Shown piece after piece: positions 17,669-28,406 of a stretch of DNA of 64,000 bases. This DNA is from Piscicola geometra (taxonomy: Eukaryota > Annelida > Clitellata > Hirudinida > Piscicolidae), in NCBI GenBank assembly GCA_943735955.1, contig OX030958.1, forward strand, positions 2,411,531 through 2,475,530. The letters are read 5' to 3'. The notes under the pieces are model-generated. The model ran no database searches. It saw nothing but the letters and a program-made list of their open reading frames with translations, and was not told where the DNA came from. A program made the translations under genes and the position numbers. Numbering within the stretch: position 1 is the first letter of the stretch; each line of letters begins with the position of its first letter.

Positions 17669-18360
17669 CAATCTAATAATATACAGTCATCTTTTTCTAG
17701 TTCACTCTCATCAAATTCAGCTGCTGGGTTGTGTTCTACGTCTTTACGTATGAGTATATCCTCTTCGCCACTGAACACATCGGATGACCCACAAGCTTTG
17801 AAACTGCGAGGAACCAAGTCACGTTTTCCTTTGATGTACTCTGTGGCTTCCACAATCCATATGATTATTTCTTCTTTAGTAGCGGTTTTGAATTTTCGCT
17901 GCGTTCCTAATACATCTTTTGAATTATCTATCATGTATTTTCCCCAGGATTTGCGCAGTTCAGCCTGAAAAAAAATTAGGTATAAGTGATTTTGTTTATA
18001 ATAATGAAGATATAAAGTCAATGTGAAGTTGAACACTACCTTGAAGGGTTTGTTGACAGAAATATCCAAAGGCTGACGTTTTGAAATGCAGCCACCTGGT
18101 ATCATTGCTGGGACAATGTTTTCCTTTCGCATCTCCCTCAGCCATCTCAGCATAGGTTCTTCGTCCATCTACCCTTTTTTCAGACACAAACTAGCCACCC
18201 AGGTGGATGTGAAAGTTTTAACACTCAAACACCCTTGAAAATTATCATTGGAAGTAGAACTGGTCCACTGACAGTAACGCTTTAAACCACTGTGAAATGT
18301 TCTCTTTCTGCCCCAGTTGTTCTTACTTTGATGGTTTTATTTCTTTTGTCGTCAAACCGG
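17669..18360 (-). pseudogene. Pogo/Tigger-type transposase C-terminal half, broken
   Basis: Conceptual translation from about 18340 gives IKVRTTGAEREHFTVV, LLPMIIFKG, GWMDEEPMLRWLREMRK-like text, then VPAMIPGGCISKRQPLD and NKPFK. After a 75-bp intron-like gap (GTAGTG at 18039 to CAG at 17965) it continues AELRKSWGKYM and a SFKACGSSD-type ending. This is the DDE_1 core and tail of pogo/Tigger (Tc1-mariner superfamily) transposases. Several in-frame stops lie upstream of 18168. The acidic tail ends at 17669. It is a dead copy. The GT-AG gap inside a normally intronless gene is odd. Confidence 0.8.
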
Positions 18361-18410
18361 TCTTTTTAGCGTGATTTTCGGCAAAGACACGGTTTTCCGA
18401 TTCTCTATTT

Positions 18411-18781
18411 AGTTTAGTTTAGTTTAGGGAGTTAAAAACCACGCCGATCTTTTGACCTCTATAATGGTTATTTATAAATAAATAAAAATATATAAAAAGT
18501 TATAATTATAATTATAAATAAAATATATTTCTGTGTATGTATATACATTAATTTTTTATTATTATGTCAAAATCGTATTTATATTTGTACATCATGGGTA
18601 GGTTTTCCCAGTACTAATCTAGTTTTATTTTAAATATATCTGTATTTTCAGCTTTTACGATCTCATCAAGCAAGCAATTCCAAACTGTTACCACTCTTGT
18701 GTATAAAAAAATTATCTTGTATTTTTTTGCACTGTTTTTTCGATAATTTTAGTGAATTTCCTCATGATGGCTTTGTATTAA
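18411..18781 (-). pseudogene. LINE ORF2 C-terminus and 3' UTR, left part (split by piggyBac)
   Basis: Minus-strand translation gives FLYTRVVTVWNCLLDEIV, then TDIFKIKLD and YWENLP, the last part of an L2/CR1-type reverse transcriptase. The 3' UTR runs down to a CTAAA-repeat tail (plus-strand TTTAGTTTAGTTTAGGG at 18411-18427). The other half of the coding end is at 20800-20945, beyond the inserted piggyBac. A second copy of this 3' end is at 63511-63793 (+). Confidence 0.75.
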
Positions 18782-20795
18782 TTCATTAACGCATACTGTT
18801 CTTTTTTAAGGACAGCAATAAAAAGTTTTTTTATAATAGTTATCTTGATTATATTTATTATCTTTGCAACTAATCCTGTCCTATATAAACTGAAGTCTTT
18901 GTTAAAAATTTTTTTTTGGTTTTTAATTGATAGATTGTTTCGATATTCTGATTTTTCAAGGCGATAACTAAATTTTTTGTGTTTTTGTCATGGCTCATGA
19001 AAAAAAGTTAGTTATAATTTTATTTAATGTCTACCATTCATAATGTATAATATTATTTTATTGTTATTCATTCTTATATCTTATTTACAAATAAATTTCA
19101 TTTTACATGTAATATTATTTCCAAAAACTGTGTTTTATTGAGTGTCCTTTTTTAAAGACACTATGCAGTAATACTGATGGTACAAACAATTATTTTTAGA
19201 TTCGCTCTTCATGAAGTCCTTAGTATTTTGGTAGATGACAATGATTTCTTTTCAGCAGATATAGTCATGATTCCTCCTACTGACCCAAACTGCTCTGATG
19301 AGGATAGTGGACCCGAGGATGGTGAAGGTACTCTAGATAATTTATCAAGAAACCAGCTAAATGCAGAAGCAGAAATAGTAATTTCCAAAATTGGAGAAGA
19401 GAAAACCACTATAGGTAGAGAAGAAACTGCTTGAAGATTTGAAGAGTTATTAAGATATTTGCATTGCAATGACAACGAGAAAATTAATAAGTTAGACAAG
19501 ATGGCCAAAGTGCGTCCATTATTTGATGCTATGAATGAAAGATTTCTCAAATTTTGGCCCAAAGAATGTCATTTGCCGATTGATGAATCAATGGTGCCAT
19601 ATTATGGAAGGCATTCATCAAAACAGTTTATCAAAGGAAAACCCATAAGGTTTGGATATAAAGTTTGGTGCCTAAATAATAGGCTTGAGTATTTGGTAAA
19701 CTGTTACCCGTATCAAGGAGCCTCGGAAGAGTTCAATAGCGAATTAGGACTTGGTGGATCGGTGGTATCTCAACTAATAAAATGCTTACCAAAAGACACT
19801 CCATTTGAGTTATATTTTGATAATTTTTTCACCTCTTTTAGGTTGATTGAACATTTAAAAAATAATAATATATTTGCAACTGGCACAGTTAGAAAAAACC
19901 GGATAGAAAAATGTCCAATCCAAGATGTTGAAATAATGAAAAAAAAGCCAAGAGGAGAATATGACTATTTATTGGATGAAGAATCGATTATCATTGTGGT
20001 AAGGTAGAATGATAATAGCGTTGTCACTTTACTTTCAAGTAATCATGGAGTGGATCCTATAAAAAAAGTGAAAAGATGGTCAGCATCTCAAAATAAACAT
20101 GTCCAAATTCCACAGCCTTTCCTTATAAGCCGATATAATCATTACATGGGTGGAACGGACCAAATGGATAAAAATATTGAAAATGTTAGAATAAATATAA
20201 GGCTAAAAAGTGGTGGTGGCCTTTATTTGGTTTTTTAATTGATGCCTCTGTCCACAATGCCTGGTGCATTTTCAAAAAATATAATAAAAATGAAAAATTT
20301 ACATGTGTGCAGTTTAGACGTCAGGTTGTGAAATCAATTCTAGGCCAAATTGATGTGAGTTTTTATTATTATTCATGTTAAACTGAAATATTTATAATTT
20401 TTTCATATGGTTTCAAACAGATCAAAAAAGAAAAAAAAGAATCCATGAATTTAGCTAAAAGCGTGATTGCAGATGTCCGATACGATGGAAAAGATCATTT
20501 TATTGGTTAAATTGAAGATGGCCAAAAAAGAGGCAAGCAATGTGGAAAGAAAGTGCAAAAGAAATGTCTTAAATGTAATGTAGCTTTACATTTGGATGCT
20601 TCAGCATCTACCACGAATCGTGATTACAGTCAGTAGCAATGCATAGTGTCTTTTTTTAAGGACATATTTTATTTCCATTATAACTTTTTTGTATAAAATA
20701 TTTCAGACTAATTTTTTGATTTTATTTTTTAGAATCAGTTTTTCAATAAAATGTAAAAAAAATTGATCAATTCCTTTGAGTCATGCGTTAATGGG
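18782..20795 (+). mobile_element. piggyBac-type transposon with TTAA target duplication
   Basis: The left end TTCATTAACGCATACTG and the right end (reverse complement CCCATTAACGCATGACT) form the terminal inverted repeats. Both are bordered by TTAA (18778-18781 and 20796-20799), the hallmark piggyBac target. Subterminal inverted copies of a TGTCCTTTTTTTAAAGACA motif lie at about 19143 and 20646. The element is 2,014 bp and sits within a LINE. Confidence 0.88.
19177..20637 (+). pseudogene. piggyBac transposase, inactive
   Basis: An acidic N-terminal segment is followed, without most of the usual N-terminal domain, by RYLHCNDN and KVRPLFDAMNERFLKFWP. The catalytic region follows with DESMVPYYGRH (first Asp), LYFDNFFTS (second Asp) and GGTDQMDKN (third Asp), i.e. 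the DDD triad. A C-terminal cysteine-rich zinc-finger piece C(G)KK..KKCLKCNVALH follows at about 20540-20600. Stops at 19432 and 20005 and a frameshift near 20207 break it. Length suggests a roughly 500-nt internal deletion. Confidence 0.9.
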
Positions 20796-20799
20796 TTAA

Positions 20800-20945
20800 G
20801 TGTAAAAATATCTTCTGTTGTTTTACTGTCATATTTATTATTAAGTATTTTATAGGTTTCGATCATGTTCCCTCGAAGTCTTCGGTATTTTAAGGTTGGA
20901 AATTTGTGTTTTTTTAATCGATATCTAATTTTTTATAATTTTCTT
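20800..20945 (-). pseudogene. LINE ORF2 C-terminal part, right half (split by piggyBac)
   Basis: Minus strand reads FPTLKYRRLRGNMIETYKIL then NNKYDSKTTEDIFTLN. LPTL.YRR.RGDMIE.YKI is a hallmark of the reverse-transcriptase C-terminal region of L2/CR1-like LINEs. It continues across the piggyBac insertion into 18781-18411. Confidence 0.8.
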
Positions 20946-21158
20946 TTATATAAAAATGGACACTGAACCAGACATCAAACCAAGCTCAAAAATGAATCTG
21001 AAAATTTCAGCCAACAGTTCTTGTCGATCCTGAATTAGCAGAAAGGTAAGTAGAGCGTATATTGCTCTAGAGTTCCACCTTGCATTATTTATATTAGGTA
21101 AGGCTTTAAAGTTAATGAAAGGAAATGACCCATGTTTATCGTAGTTTCGGAAGGCCAT
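20946..21158 (-). pseudogene. Unclassified transposase-like fragment
   Basis: A 70-residue frame contains ALPNINNARWNSRAIYALL. An N.ARW...AIY..L motif of this kind occurs, as far as I recall, in some repeat-encoded proteins of invertebrates. It has no clear start, partner exon or domain. Possibly a remnant of an unnamed DNA transposon; a chance frame is not excluded. Confidence 0.3.
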
Positions 21159-21339
21159 TCACAATTCATATAAAAACTGCATATCGTGACGCCATTTGAC
21201 GTTTTACATTTTATTTTTCCATTTCATTGTCGAAAGTCTTTTTTAAAATATGTATAGTTTTTACTAATTTCTTTAACAAAGTCATATAATAAGTTAGGGT
21301 AAGTTGTCTTTCCACCAAGAGTTTGGTCGGTTGAATGCC

Positions 21340-21600
21340 TTAGGTACGGGGGGGAGGGAAAATCATCAATTTCAAAATTTCAAAACGTCCACGATTAATA
21401 CTAACAATGCAAAAAGTTTATAAAAAAAAGTATGTTAAAAATAAGCCCCCACCACAAAATGGGAGATGTTAAGCCTTTTATTCACTAAAAAAGCAAATTT
21501 TCATAATTTGTAAAAAGCTTGCTAGATCCTTTGCTTTGAAGCCTCCGAAAGACGGGATCTGGCCATCTTTAATAGTGTCTTTCAGTTAAAATGTAGTTTT
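21340..21600. repeat. Interspersed repeat modules B(-) and A(+)
   Basis: Module B (TTTCAAAACGTCCACG) at about 21380 is followed by module A (GAAGCCTCCGAAAGACGGGA, then CTGGCCAT) at about 21540. Module A also occurs at 33110-33140 (-) and 36575-36610 (+). Confidence 0.6.
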
Positions 21601-22081
21601 CTGAATAAATTCAAGTTCGATATCTTTTAACAAAAATATTTTTTCAATATAAAAAATGTTCCTGAATATTTAAATGTTGCGAAACCTTCATAGTGTTGCG
21701 CCAGTGGTAAATATTGAAATAATCACATGAAACTTTACAAAGATTTATTTAACTATAAAAAGAACTTCAAAAAAATTTAAGAGGTTTAAAAATAACTTGT
21801 TCTTTTTCATTGGCACCCTACTGCTCATGTTTACTTTTTTTAATTTGATAAAACGTCATCTTTGAAGCTTTTAATAACAAAGGCATTCCTTGTAATGTAT
21901 TTATTGAAACTTATTTTGGTTCTGAATTCATTCTGTTTCACAAAAAAATGTAAAAAAATGTAAAATGATTAAAAGTTACTTTCATTAATAAGAAAATAAG
22001 TCTGTATTCTGGAAGACGGTGCAAGAGCTCTAATAGTCTGTAATAATTTAACAAAGTAATTCTATTGCTCATTTATTGCAG
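21601..22081. other. AT-rich sequence
   Basis: No gene, RNA or repeat structure recognised. Confidence 0.45.
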
Positions 22082-22201
22082 TTTCATCATTGACTTCACG
22101 AAAAAATTCTATTACTACTCATGCTACTGATGAGAATAACAGTGATATGGCGATTATCATTGAAATTCCCCGCTTCCCTGGTGGAAAAGGACAAGAATTT
22201 G
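22082..22201 (+). CDS. Candidate internal exon 1 of an unknown gene
   Basis: Flanked by TATTGCAG and GTAATC. The 120-nt exon is open in one frame from phase 1 to phase 1, reading SSLTSRKNSITTHATDENN then SDMAIIIEIPRFPGGKG. It joins in frame to the candidate exon at 23584 (G|GT gives Gly). Serine/threonine-rich, then hydrophobic, then G/K-rich. No family recognised; no further exon found. Could be a chance open segment. Confidence 0.35.
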
Positions 22202-22977
22202 GTAATCAAAAACTTATATTTGTCAATATAGAGTATTAATACAAAAGCTATGCCATATTTTTTGATTCGATACCGAATATTTGAAAATTACTCGATTTCT
22301 ATTAAATTGAACCATCCGATCCCATACAAAAGATCATTACTTTAGAATCCTTTGAAATATTATGAATACTGTTAACTAATTTAGAAGCAATATTTTATTA
22401 TTTTCTAAAAACCCTAATACTTTTGTGAGAAGTATTATTTAATATTAGAATACAACTGAAAACTACGTTTTAAATGTTTAAATTTTAAGTATTTTATACT
22501 CTGTTTAATGAACAAATAGTTATTTCAAATATTCTATTTTCAAAAATGTTTATTTCAAACAAAATTAGTTTTAAAAATATCTATTAGTTAATCAGAATAT
22601 TCGTTTTCGATAATAAATCTATTACTCTGCGCCTATCTATCAAATATCAATGAATTTATGCTTTTAATGCCTTATGTAAATGTGAAAGCTCCTACAGCTT
22701 CTTCAGAGATTTATAAACGTTTCTAAGGGTCTGTTATACTTTCTTCACAATCTAACTTCATCGCTTATTCACTCGCAAGATGTAATTTTCCGTGCAAACT
22801 TCACCGCAAATAACAAAAGGCTACCTTTTCTTCAGTGTTAATTTCACTGATTCAAACTTGCGCTTTTTTTTTCCGTGAAAATGTCATGACAAAACAATTT
22901 CTCTTTTTTTATATTCTTGATCATTTTCTATCAAAATTGTTCATTTAAGCAAAAAAATTTAAACATCAACTAAAGCC
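22202..22977. other. AT-rich sequence between candidate exons
   Basis: No coding or structured feature seen. Confidence 0.45.
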
Positions 22978-23112
22978 TTAACCTTAATCAAATTCCTAAC
23001 CCTAATCCAACGAATTTATTTATTTATTTTATACAATTTTTCAACCAAAATCACAACTTTAACCCCTAACCTTAACCCCTAACTCTATCCCTAACCCTAA
23101 TCCCTAACTCCA
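22978..23112. repeat. Degenerate telomere-like (CCCTAA-type) tract
   Basis: Repeats such as CCTAACCCTAATCC and AACCCCTAACCTTAACCCC followed by CCTAACCCTAATCCCTAAC form two short clusters around 22985 and 23060-23110. Irregular 5-8-bp spacing. An interstitial telomere-like or simple-sequence origin is possible. Confidence 0.6.
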
Positions 23113-23261
23113 ACCTGTCAGCAAATTAAACGCATTCATCATAATTTTTGTAGAAACAAATGTTTTAATATATTTTTAAAATTTAATTAATTTATTTCTA
23201 AATGTATAAAGAAATTATTAACTATATTAATACAGGAATATTTTTTAAATTTTAATAAAAG

Positions 23262-23337
23262 TTGGACTCATCAAGAATCGAAATCGGGTGTCAATAGTCA
23301 CAGAGCAGAACGCTAACCATTATACCACAGAAATGCG
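23262..23337 (-). other. Decayed tRNA-like sequence
   Basis: Minus strand has GTGGTATAATGGTTAGCG (A-box-like) and CCCGATTTCGATTCTTG (B-box-like) at tRNA spacing, with CTCTGTGAC in the anticodon-loop position (GTG, His-like). The anticodon stem does not pair well, so this is a pseudo-tRNA or SINE head, not a functional tRNA. Confidence 0.4.
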
Positions 23338-23583
23338 CTTATAAGACTTCAAATTCAAATCTTGAAGTTTAAATTTAATTTTTTAATCTATATACCGCAT
23401 TTCTATTTTTCTGAGATTTCAGATATTTCCTAGGTTTATTCAATTATTTAAAAAATGCATTTTCACATCGAAAATTAACAAAAAGGTTAATTTTTTTCTG
23501 AGTTTATTTCAGTAAAAAAAACTTGCGATTTTTTTTAATTTATGTGAAATATTCACTCATAATATAAACACCATGCACTCCAG

Positions 23584-23685
23584 GTATTTTTCGAAAGTTA
23601 ACTGCTTCTCTAGTTACTGAAGAGAGTTTCAATGAAACCAACATCACCACTGTTGTCATTTCAGATCAATTGAAGGGGAAAAAAG
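23584..23685 (+). CDS. Candidate internal exon 2 of an unknown gene
   Basis: Flanked by ACTCCAG and GTGACC. The 102-nt exon, phase 1 to phase 1, reads GIFRKLTASLVTEESFNETN then ITTVVISDQLKGKKG. It resembles the exon at 22082-22201 in order of features (LT near the start, acidic N-rich middle, aliphatic strand, GKKG/GGKG end, same phase), suggesting tandem exon duplication. Both are short and may be chance. Confidence 0.35.
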
Positions 23686-23773
23686 GTGACCAAAAAGAAA
23701 AAATAAATTTGTATTTTTATATAGCGCCAAGTAGAAACCGAAGCGCGTACTTCTAAAGAATCGGTTGCAACCG

Positions 23774-23856
23774 TTAGTCAAGTCGAGTTATTAAGCACTC
23801 AGCTTCCCGTTCAAGTCTATGGGTAAATCCAGATTCGACTACAGACTTTGCGTCTT
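23774..23856 (+). other. Possible decayed Ser/Leu-type tRNA-like sequence
   Basis: AGTCAAGTCGAGTTATTAAG is A-box-like and CCAGATTCGACTAC is B-box-like, with a long variable region between, as in class II tRNAs. Stems are imperfect. Weak call. Confidence 0.25.
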
Positions 23857-24186
23857 TTTGTAATTAGGTGTTCAATCTCAACAAAACTTTCTGAGGCAAT
23901 TATAAGGCTACTATATTAATTATATTATAACTAAGTATAATACTTATGTATGTTTTCAAAATTAACAAAATAATTTTAAGCACAAGAATTGCATTAATTA
24001 CTTTTAAATATACAAATAGTTTTTCATGTTATCGGAATCAGACCACTGACAGCCATTAACCTTTATTTTCCCACACCCCTTTTTATTCAACATAAAAAAA
24101 GAATTTTTCATTACTTTACCAATTTGATTTGTAAAAAATAAATAATAATAAATGTTGAAATTGTTAATTTTTTAAGATTTTAAACA

Positions 24187-24232
24187 TATGTTTCCAAAAT
24201 AGAACGTTGGGTCACTCTCATCAGTAAATGAC
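24187..24232 (-). mobile_element. Solitary MITE end (same family as 27548-27988)
   Basis: AACGTTGGGTCACTCTCAT with CAGTA matches, in reverse complement, the left end at 27548 (TACTAATGAGAGTAG then CTCAACGTT). The partner end was not found nearby. Confidence 0.45.
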
Positions 24233-24305
24233 ACAAATGGGAAAAAAAAACTCAACAAATATTACAAACAAAAAAACAATCTTGGAGAAAAGCACTTGAT
24301 AAAAA

Positions 24306-25242
24306 CTAGAGTTGTGATTTAATCTACGTTAGCTTTCTATTAACGCGCTAATCAATTAATGACCGTTAATTTTTAACGCAGTTAAATATTTTAACGCCTT
24401 TAAAAAAATTAAAGCATTTAACAATTATAATGCATTTAAATTAATCCAAATTATAATATTTTTTGCTGTTTTGGTTACATTGTCAACAAGTGAACACAAA
24501 CACTACTAATTTACAGTAAAAAAACGAATGGAAAAAATTGCATTTCATCAAAAAACTTTATTTCTTGAAAATTTTCAACAGAAATTCTAAGGGATGAAAA
24601 ATACTTGACATTTTCAATAGTGTTACTTGCAATTTGTCACTTTACAAAAAAAATATGCACTTCAGATTAAGATCCAGCTCATGTCATTCGTTTCACATCC
24701 CAAACTTTTCCCAAACTAGATCAGAGAATGAATAATCAGAATATCCAACGGTCAAGAATTGCCAAATCATTAGACCCCCGATTTAATATGTTAAAATGTT
24801 ATAAAAAATGAAAGAGTTCAAGAAACTATAAGAAAAAAAATCTCAGAAACTATACAGCCTTCACCAAACAAAAGACTACGAACATATATAACGTCAGATT
24901 CTGAAGATGAAGATACCTCATTCTTTTATATGTGGATTACTTTTTTGCTTGAGTAACTGGCTCAAAAATGATGTATGACAATTGGATTTTGTATCATTTA
25001 TAGATTTTTTTCTTTTTAAAATATGCATTACTTTTTATAACAAATTTCAGATCAAATTTTTATTACATTTGTAATAAAAAAAATTTCAATACTATTTTAT
25101 ACGAATGTCAAATATGCTAAAAACATTGCGTTAAAATACGATTAACACACGATTGAAAATTTTAATCGAACGATTAACGGTGATAAAAATTTTAATCGAA
25201 CGATTAACGGTGATTAAAATTTTTAATCGTGGAAGAGCTCTA
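24306..25242 (+). mobile_element. hAT-type element, decayed (TAGAGCTGTG family, copy 1)
   Basis: The left end TAGAGTTGTGATTTAATC and the right end (reverse complement TAGAGCTCTTCCACG) are terminal inverted repeats. The flanks GATAAAAC and ATAAAAAC look like an imperfect 8-bp target duplication. Subterminal TTAATCGAACGATTAACGG repeats lie near the right end. The interior keeps a trace of hAT transposase, LDPRFNMLKCYKK near 24772, and little else. Related elements: 38101-39346 and 54800-55545. Confidence 0.75.
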
Positions 25243-25384
25243 ATAAAAACATAATTTGTATTATCATGTCAAAATAAATTCCAAGCAGTGAAAATAGGAG
25301 TCATAATACATTTTTTTATTGTGATACAGTTGAAAGCACTAGTAAGTGCCCGCAGCTTCACTTGCGAAGATAATTCAAATGTTT

Positions 25385-26830
25385 TCATTCTTATTTTAAA
25401 AAATGCTAATTAAATGCACCAAATCAACCTTTAATCAATCTCCCTGCACACAAACTTCAACCACCTTCTCTGCAACCATGCGACCATCAACCAAAATCTT
25501 TACACCGGTTCAACTATCTTCACAGCACTCAATCAGCCTTCATCTACCATCTCTGTACTTAACCACTTTCTCTACACTCAATCAACCTTCAACCACTCTA
25601 AATGTAACCCCTAACCATCAATGCACTGAATTAAAGACTTTCTTTGCAACCAATCAAACCTCAAATACATTTTTTACACCCAGTGAACTACTTTTTCTCT
25701 AACTAATCACCCTTAAACCACCCTCTTTGCACCCAATCAACCACTGTTTCTGTACTCAATCAACCTTCAACCACCTTTCCTACACCCCATCAACCCTCAA
25801 TAATCCTCTATGCACCGAATCAAAGATTTTATCTGCAACCAATCAACCCTCAACCACCTTCTCTTAACCCAATAAATTTCTTTTTCTGCAACCAACCATC
25901 CTCACTGTATCAAAACAACCCTCAACCACCTTTTGTGTGTCCAATCAACCCTAAACTATCTTTTTTCTACCCAATCGGCACTCAATCACCATCTATGCAC
26001 CCAATCAATTATCTTTTTTTCACTCAATCATTCATCAACCACTTTCTTCAAACTAAATCAACATATAACCACTTTCATTAAACTAAATCAACCTTTAACC
26101 CCTTTCTTTAAACCCAGTCAATCATTTTTTCTCCAACTAATCACATTCCCTTCCTGCATCCAAACAATCTTCAACTTTAACCGTTTTCTCTGCACCCAAT
26201 CAACTCTCAACCGCTCTCTTTACATCCTATCATCCCTCAATCAGTCATTCTGCACCACATCAACCACCTTCTCTGCAACCAATCAACCCTCCACTATCTA
26301 CTCTAAACCCAATTAACCACTTTTTCTGCAACTAACCGCCCTTCCTGTATCTAAAAAAATTCTTAAGGACACTTTGTTTGTTTAATCAAAACTCAACTAT
26401 CTTTTCTAATCAGCACTCAATCGCCATCTTTGCACTTAATCATTCACTGTTTTTGCACACAATCAACCATCAACAGCCTTCTCTGTACTCAACCAACGCT
26501 CAACAATTATTTTCGCACTTAATCCCTCAATCATTCTTTATGCACTCAATTAACAATATTCACAGCACTCAATCAATCTTCAACCTTTTCTTGCATCCAA
26601 TCAGCTTTCAACCTCCCGCTTTGAACACAAAAACCCTAAACTACCTATCCTGAATCTAATCAACCTGCATCTACTCTATACGCAATTAACCACCCTTTCT
26701 GCACCCAAAAAACCTTCGTTCACCCTATTTTCACTCAATCAACAATCTTTTCTGCGCTCAATCAATCTTCAATCTTTCTCCCTGCACCCAACTAACCATC
26801 ACCCATCATTTCAGCATCCGATCAGCCCTG
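25385..26830 (+). repeat. Degenerate ~30-bp minisatellite (ACCCAATCAACC type)
   Basis: About 1.45 kb of irregular repeats around the units CTCTGCACCCAATCAACC and CTCAACCACCTT, unit length roughly 28-33 bp. Open frames over it have low-complexity S/T/N/L/F composition and no domain, so they are not genes. The reverse complement of the same unit forms the tract at 49130-49990. Confidence 0.9.
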
Positions 26831-27279
26831 AAAAAAGGCAATACTGTTGAGTTTCAACATTACTTTAAAATAACTTTTAGAAATACATTTGTATATAAAG
26901 GAAAGATAAAATTAAGTTGAAAAGACTCTCAGAAATAACACATCCATTTTATTTTAAACGATTCTTATAATTAAAAAAAACATGTTGCATTATTTTAAAC
27001 AGTAAATTCAGTAATATTCTGACTTTATAATACTATCATAGTCCTATATTGTCAGTTTAACTTTATACATTACACTCATTTAATCTTTGACAGAACAAAC
27101 ACTATCGTGTCTAGAGTTTCATCCGACAGTGGCGTTAACTCAAAACTTGTTTAAGCAACTCTGAATAATAAAATAAGGAAACGAGTGAAACCAAAAATCT
27201 TAAATGTACTTGGTTTGAAAAATAAGTATAATTTCAACAGTGTTTCTTTTTTCCGTCTAAAATTCATATTGAAATAAAA
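26831..27279. other. AT-rich sequence
   Basis: No feature recognised. Confidence 0.45.
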
Positions 27280-27440
27280 GACTAACTAATTTCAGTTAAA
27301 CTATTTAGTTCGCAACTAAAATATTTTAGTTAAACTGTCAATTTAACTAAACTATGTTTTTTTAGTTAAACTATGCGAGAAAATAAAAAAAATAGTTAAC
27401 ATTTTAGTTTGTAATTATTTAGTTAAACTATGCCTATCAC
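27280..27440. repeat. Cluster of TAGTTAAACTAT palindromes with a hAT-like end
   Basis: TTAGTTAAACTATG or close variants occur about five times. The cluster ends ATGCCTATCACTGA, reverse complement TCAGTGATAGGCAT, which resembles TCAGTGATGGGCA at 51592-51605 and known hAT-type ends. Probably part of a non-autonomous hAT element. Confidence 0.45.
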
Positions 27441-27547
27441 TGATTATTATGTATATTGGTGATAATTTAACAACTTTAAATACTGAAAGATTTTCATTCT
27501 CAGCTAGATAGAAGAATTTTTCAGTTTCTTTATCAGATTTTTTTGTA

Positions 27548-27988
27548 CTAATGAGAGTAGCTCAACGTTCCCGAAGTGGAACATAGCCACAAAAAAAACT
27601 CTGTTTTCATGAAAACAAAGATACTAATATTTACTTTTAAACACCTATGAAATTTTCAATCAAATAGAACAGAAAAAGAGTAAATTCACATCTGTTATCA
27701 ATTCAGCAACAAGACTACGAAAGGAAAACAAAAAGACATTAAAATTCTGTTGTTTTCACCAACTGAAATAACTAAAAGACATGAAAATAATGTTTTTTCA
27801 CCAACTTTAGTCTGAAATAACTTTTTGAAAACTCAAAATATCTTTCTATAATTTTTATCTCAAATAACAATAAACATCTTGACTCAGCGTAGAGTGAAAA
27901 TTAAACTTTCTTCTAAAATGCTGCACTGTCTCAATTAGGACTTGAAGATATGTTCCACTTTGGTAACGTTGGGTCAATAGAATACATT
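27548..27988. mobile_element. MITE-like element with ~27-bp inverted repeats
   Basis: CTCAACGTTCCCGAAGTGG then AACATA (27561-27585) is matched in reverse by TATGTTCCACTTTGGTAACG then TTGGG (27949-27973). The interior is AT-rich and non-coding. Another end of the family is at 24187-24232. Confidence 0.6.
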
Positions 27989-28073
27989 AGTGTGTTATGC
28001 AATACCATTTACATTTTGTAAAATCGCCTAATTCGTTTTAGGAAGAGAATATTCAAAACTTTATTATTAGGGG

Positions 28074-28147
28074 AGACCGGGGCAAGTTGACGAGCCGGGC
28101 AAGATGACGAGCCGGGCAAGTTGACGAGCCGGGCAAGATGACGAATG
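28074..28147. repeat. GAGCCGGGCAAG short tandem repeat
   Basis: The sequence GGGGAGACCGGGGCAAGTTG is followed by about three further ~19-bp units alternating GAGCCGGGCAAGATGAC and GAGCCGGGCAAGTTGAC. It is markedly GC-rich against its surroundings and lies 260 bp upstream of the LINE ORF1; possibly part of its 5' UTR or a separate element end. Confidence 0.7.
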
Positions 28148-28406
28148 TCTTATATAATCTTAGTATTGCAGTTGTAGTTTTTTGAAATTATTCAGTTACA
28201 GTTTGAGTTAATAGTAACAGTTTTAAACTCGCCATTTTTCTGTAATCACTCTGAGTCTTAAAGAAATTATGAATATTTGTACAACTTATTTATCCTACCA
28301 AGTACATAAACCTGTAAGCCTCACTGTAAGCTCAGTTTTTATCGCCTGATAACAAAAGTGGTATACATTAGCCCCATCAAGAGATTGACAATATAATAGT
28401 CAAATT

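Noticed and set aside
25403..26653. Three open frames of 90-127 codons
   Set aside because: Lie wholly in the degenerate minisatellite and have low-complexity composition with no domain.
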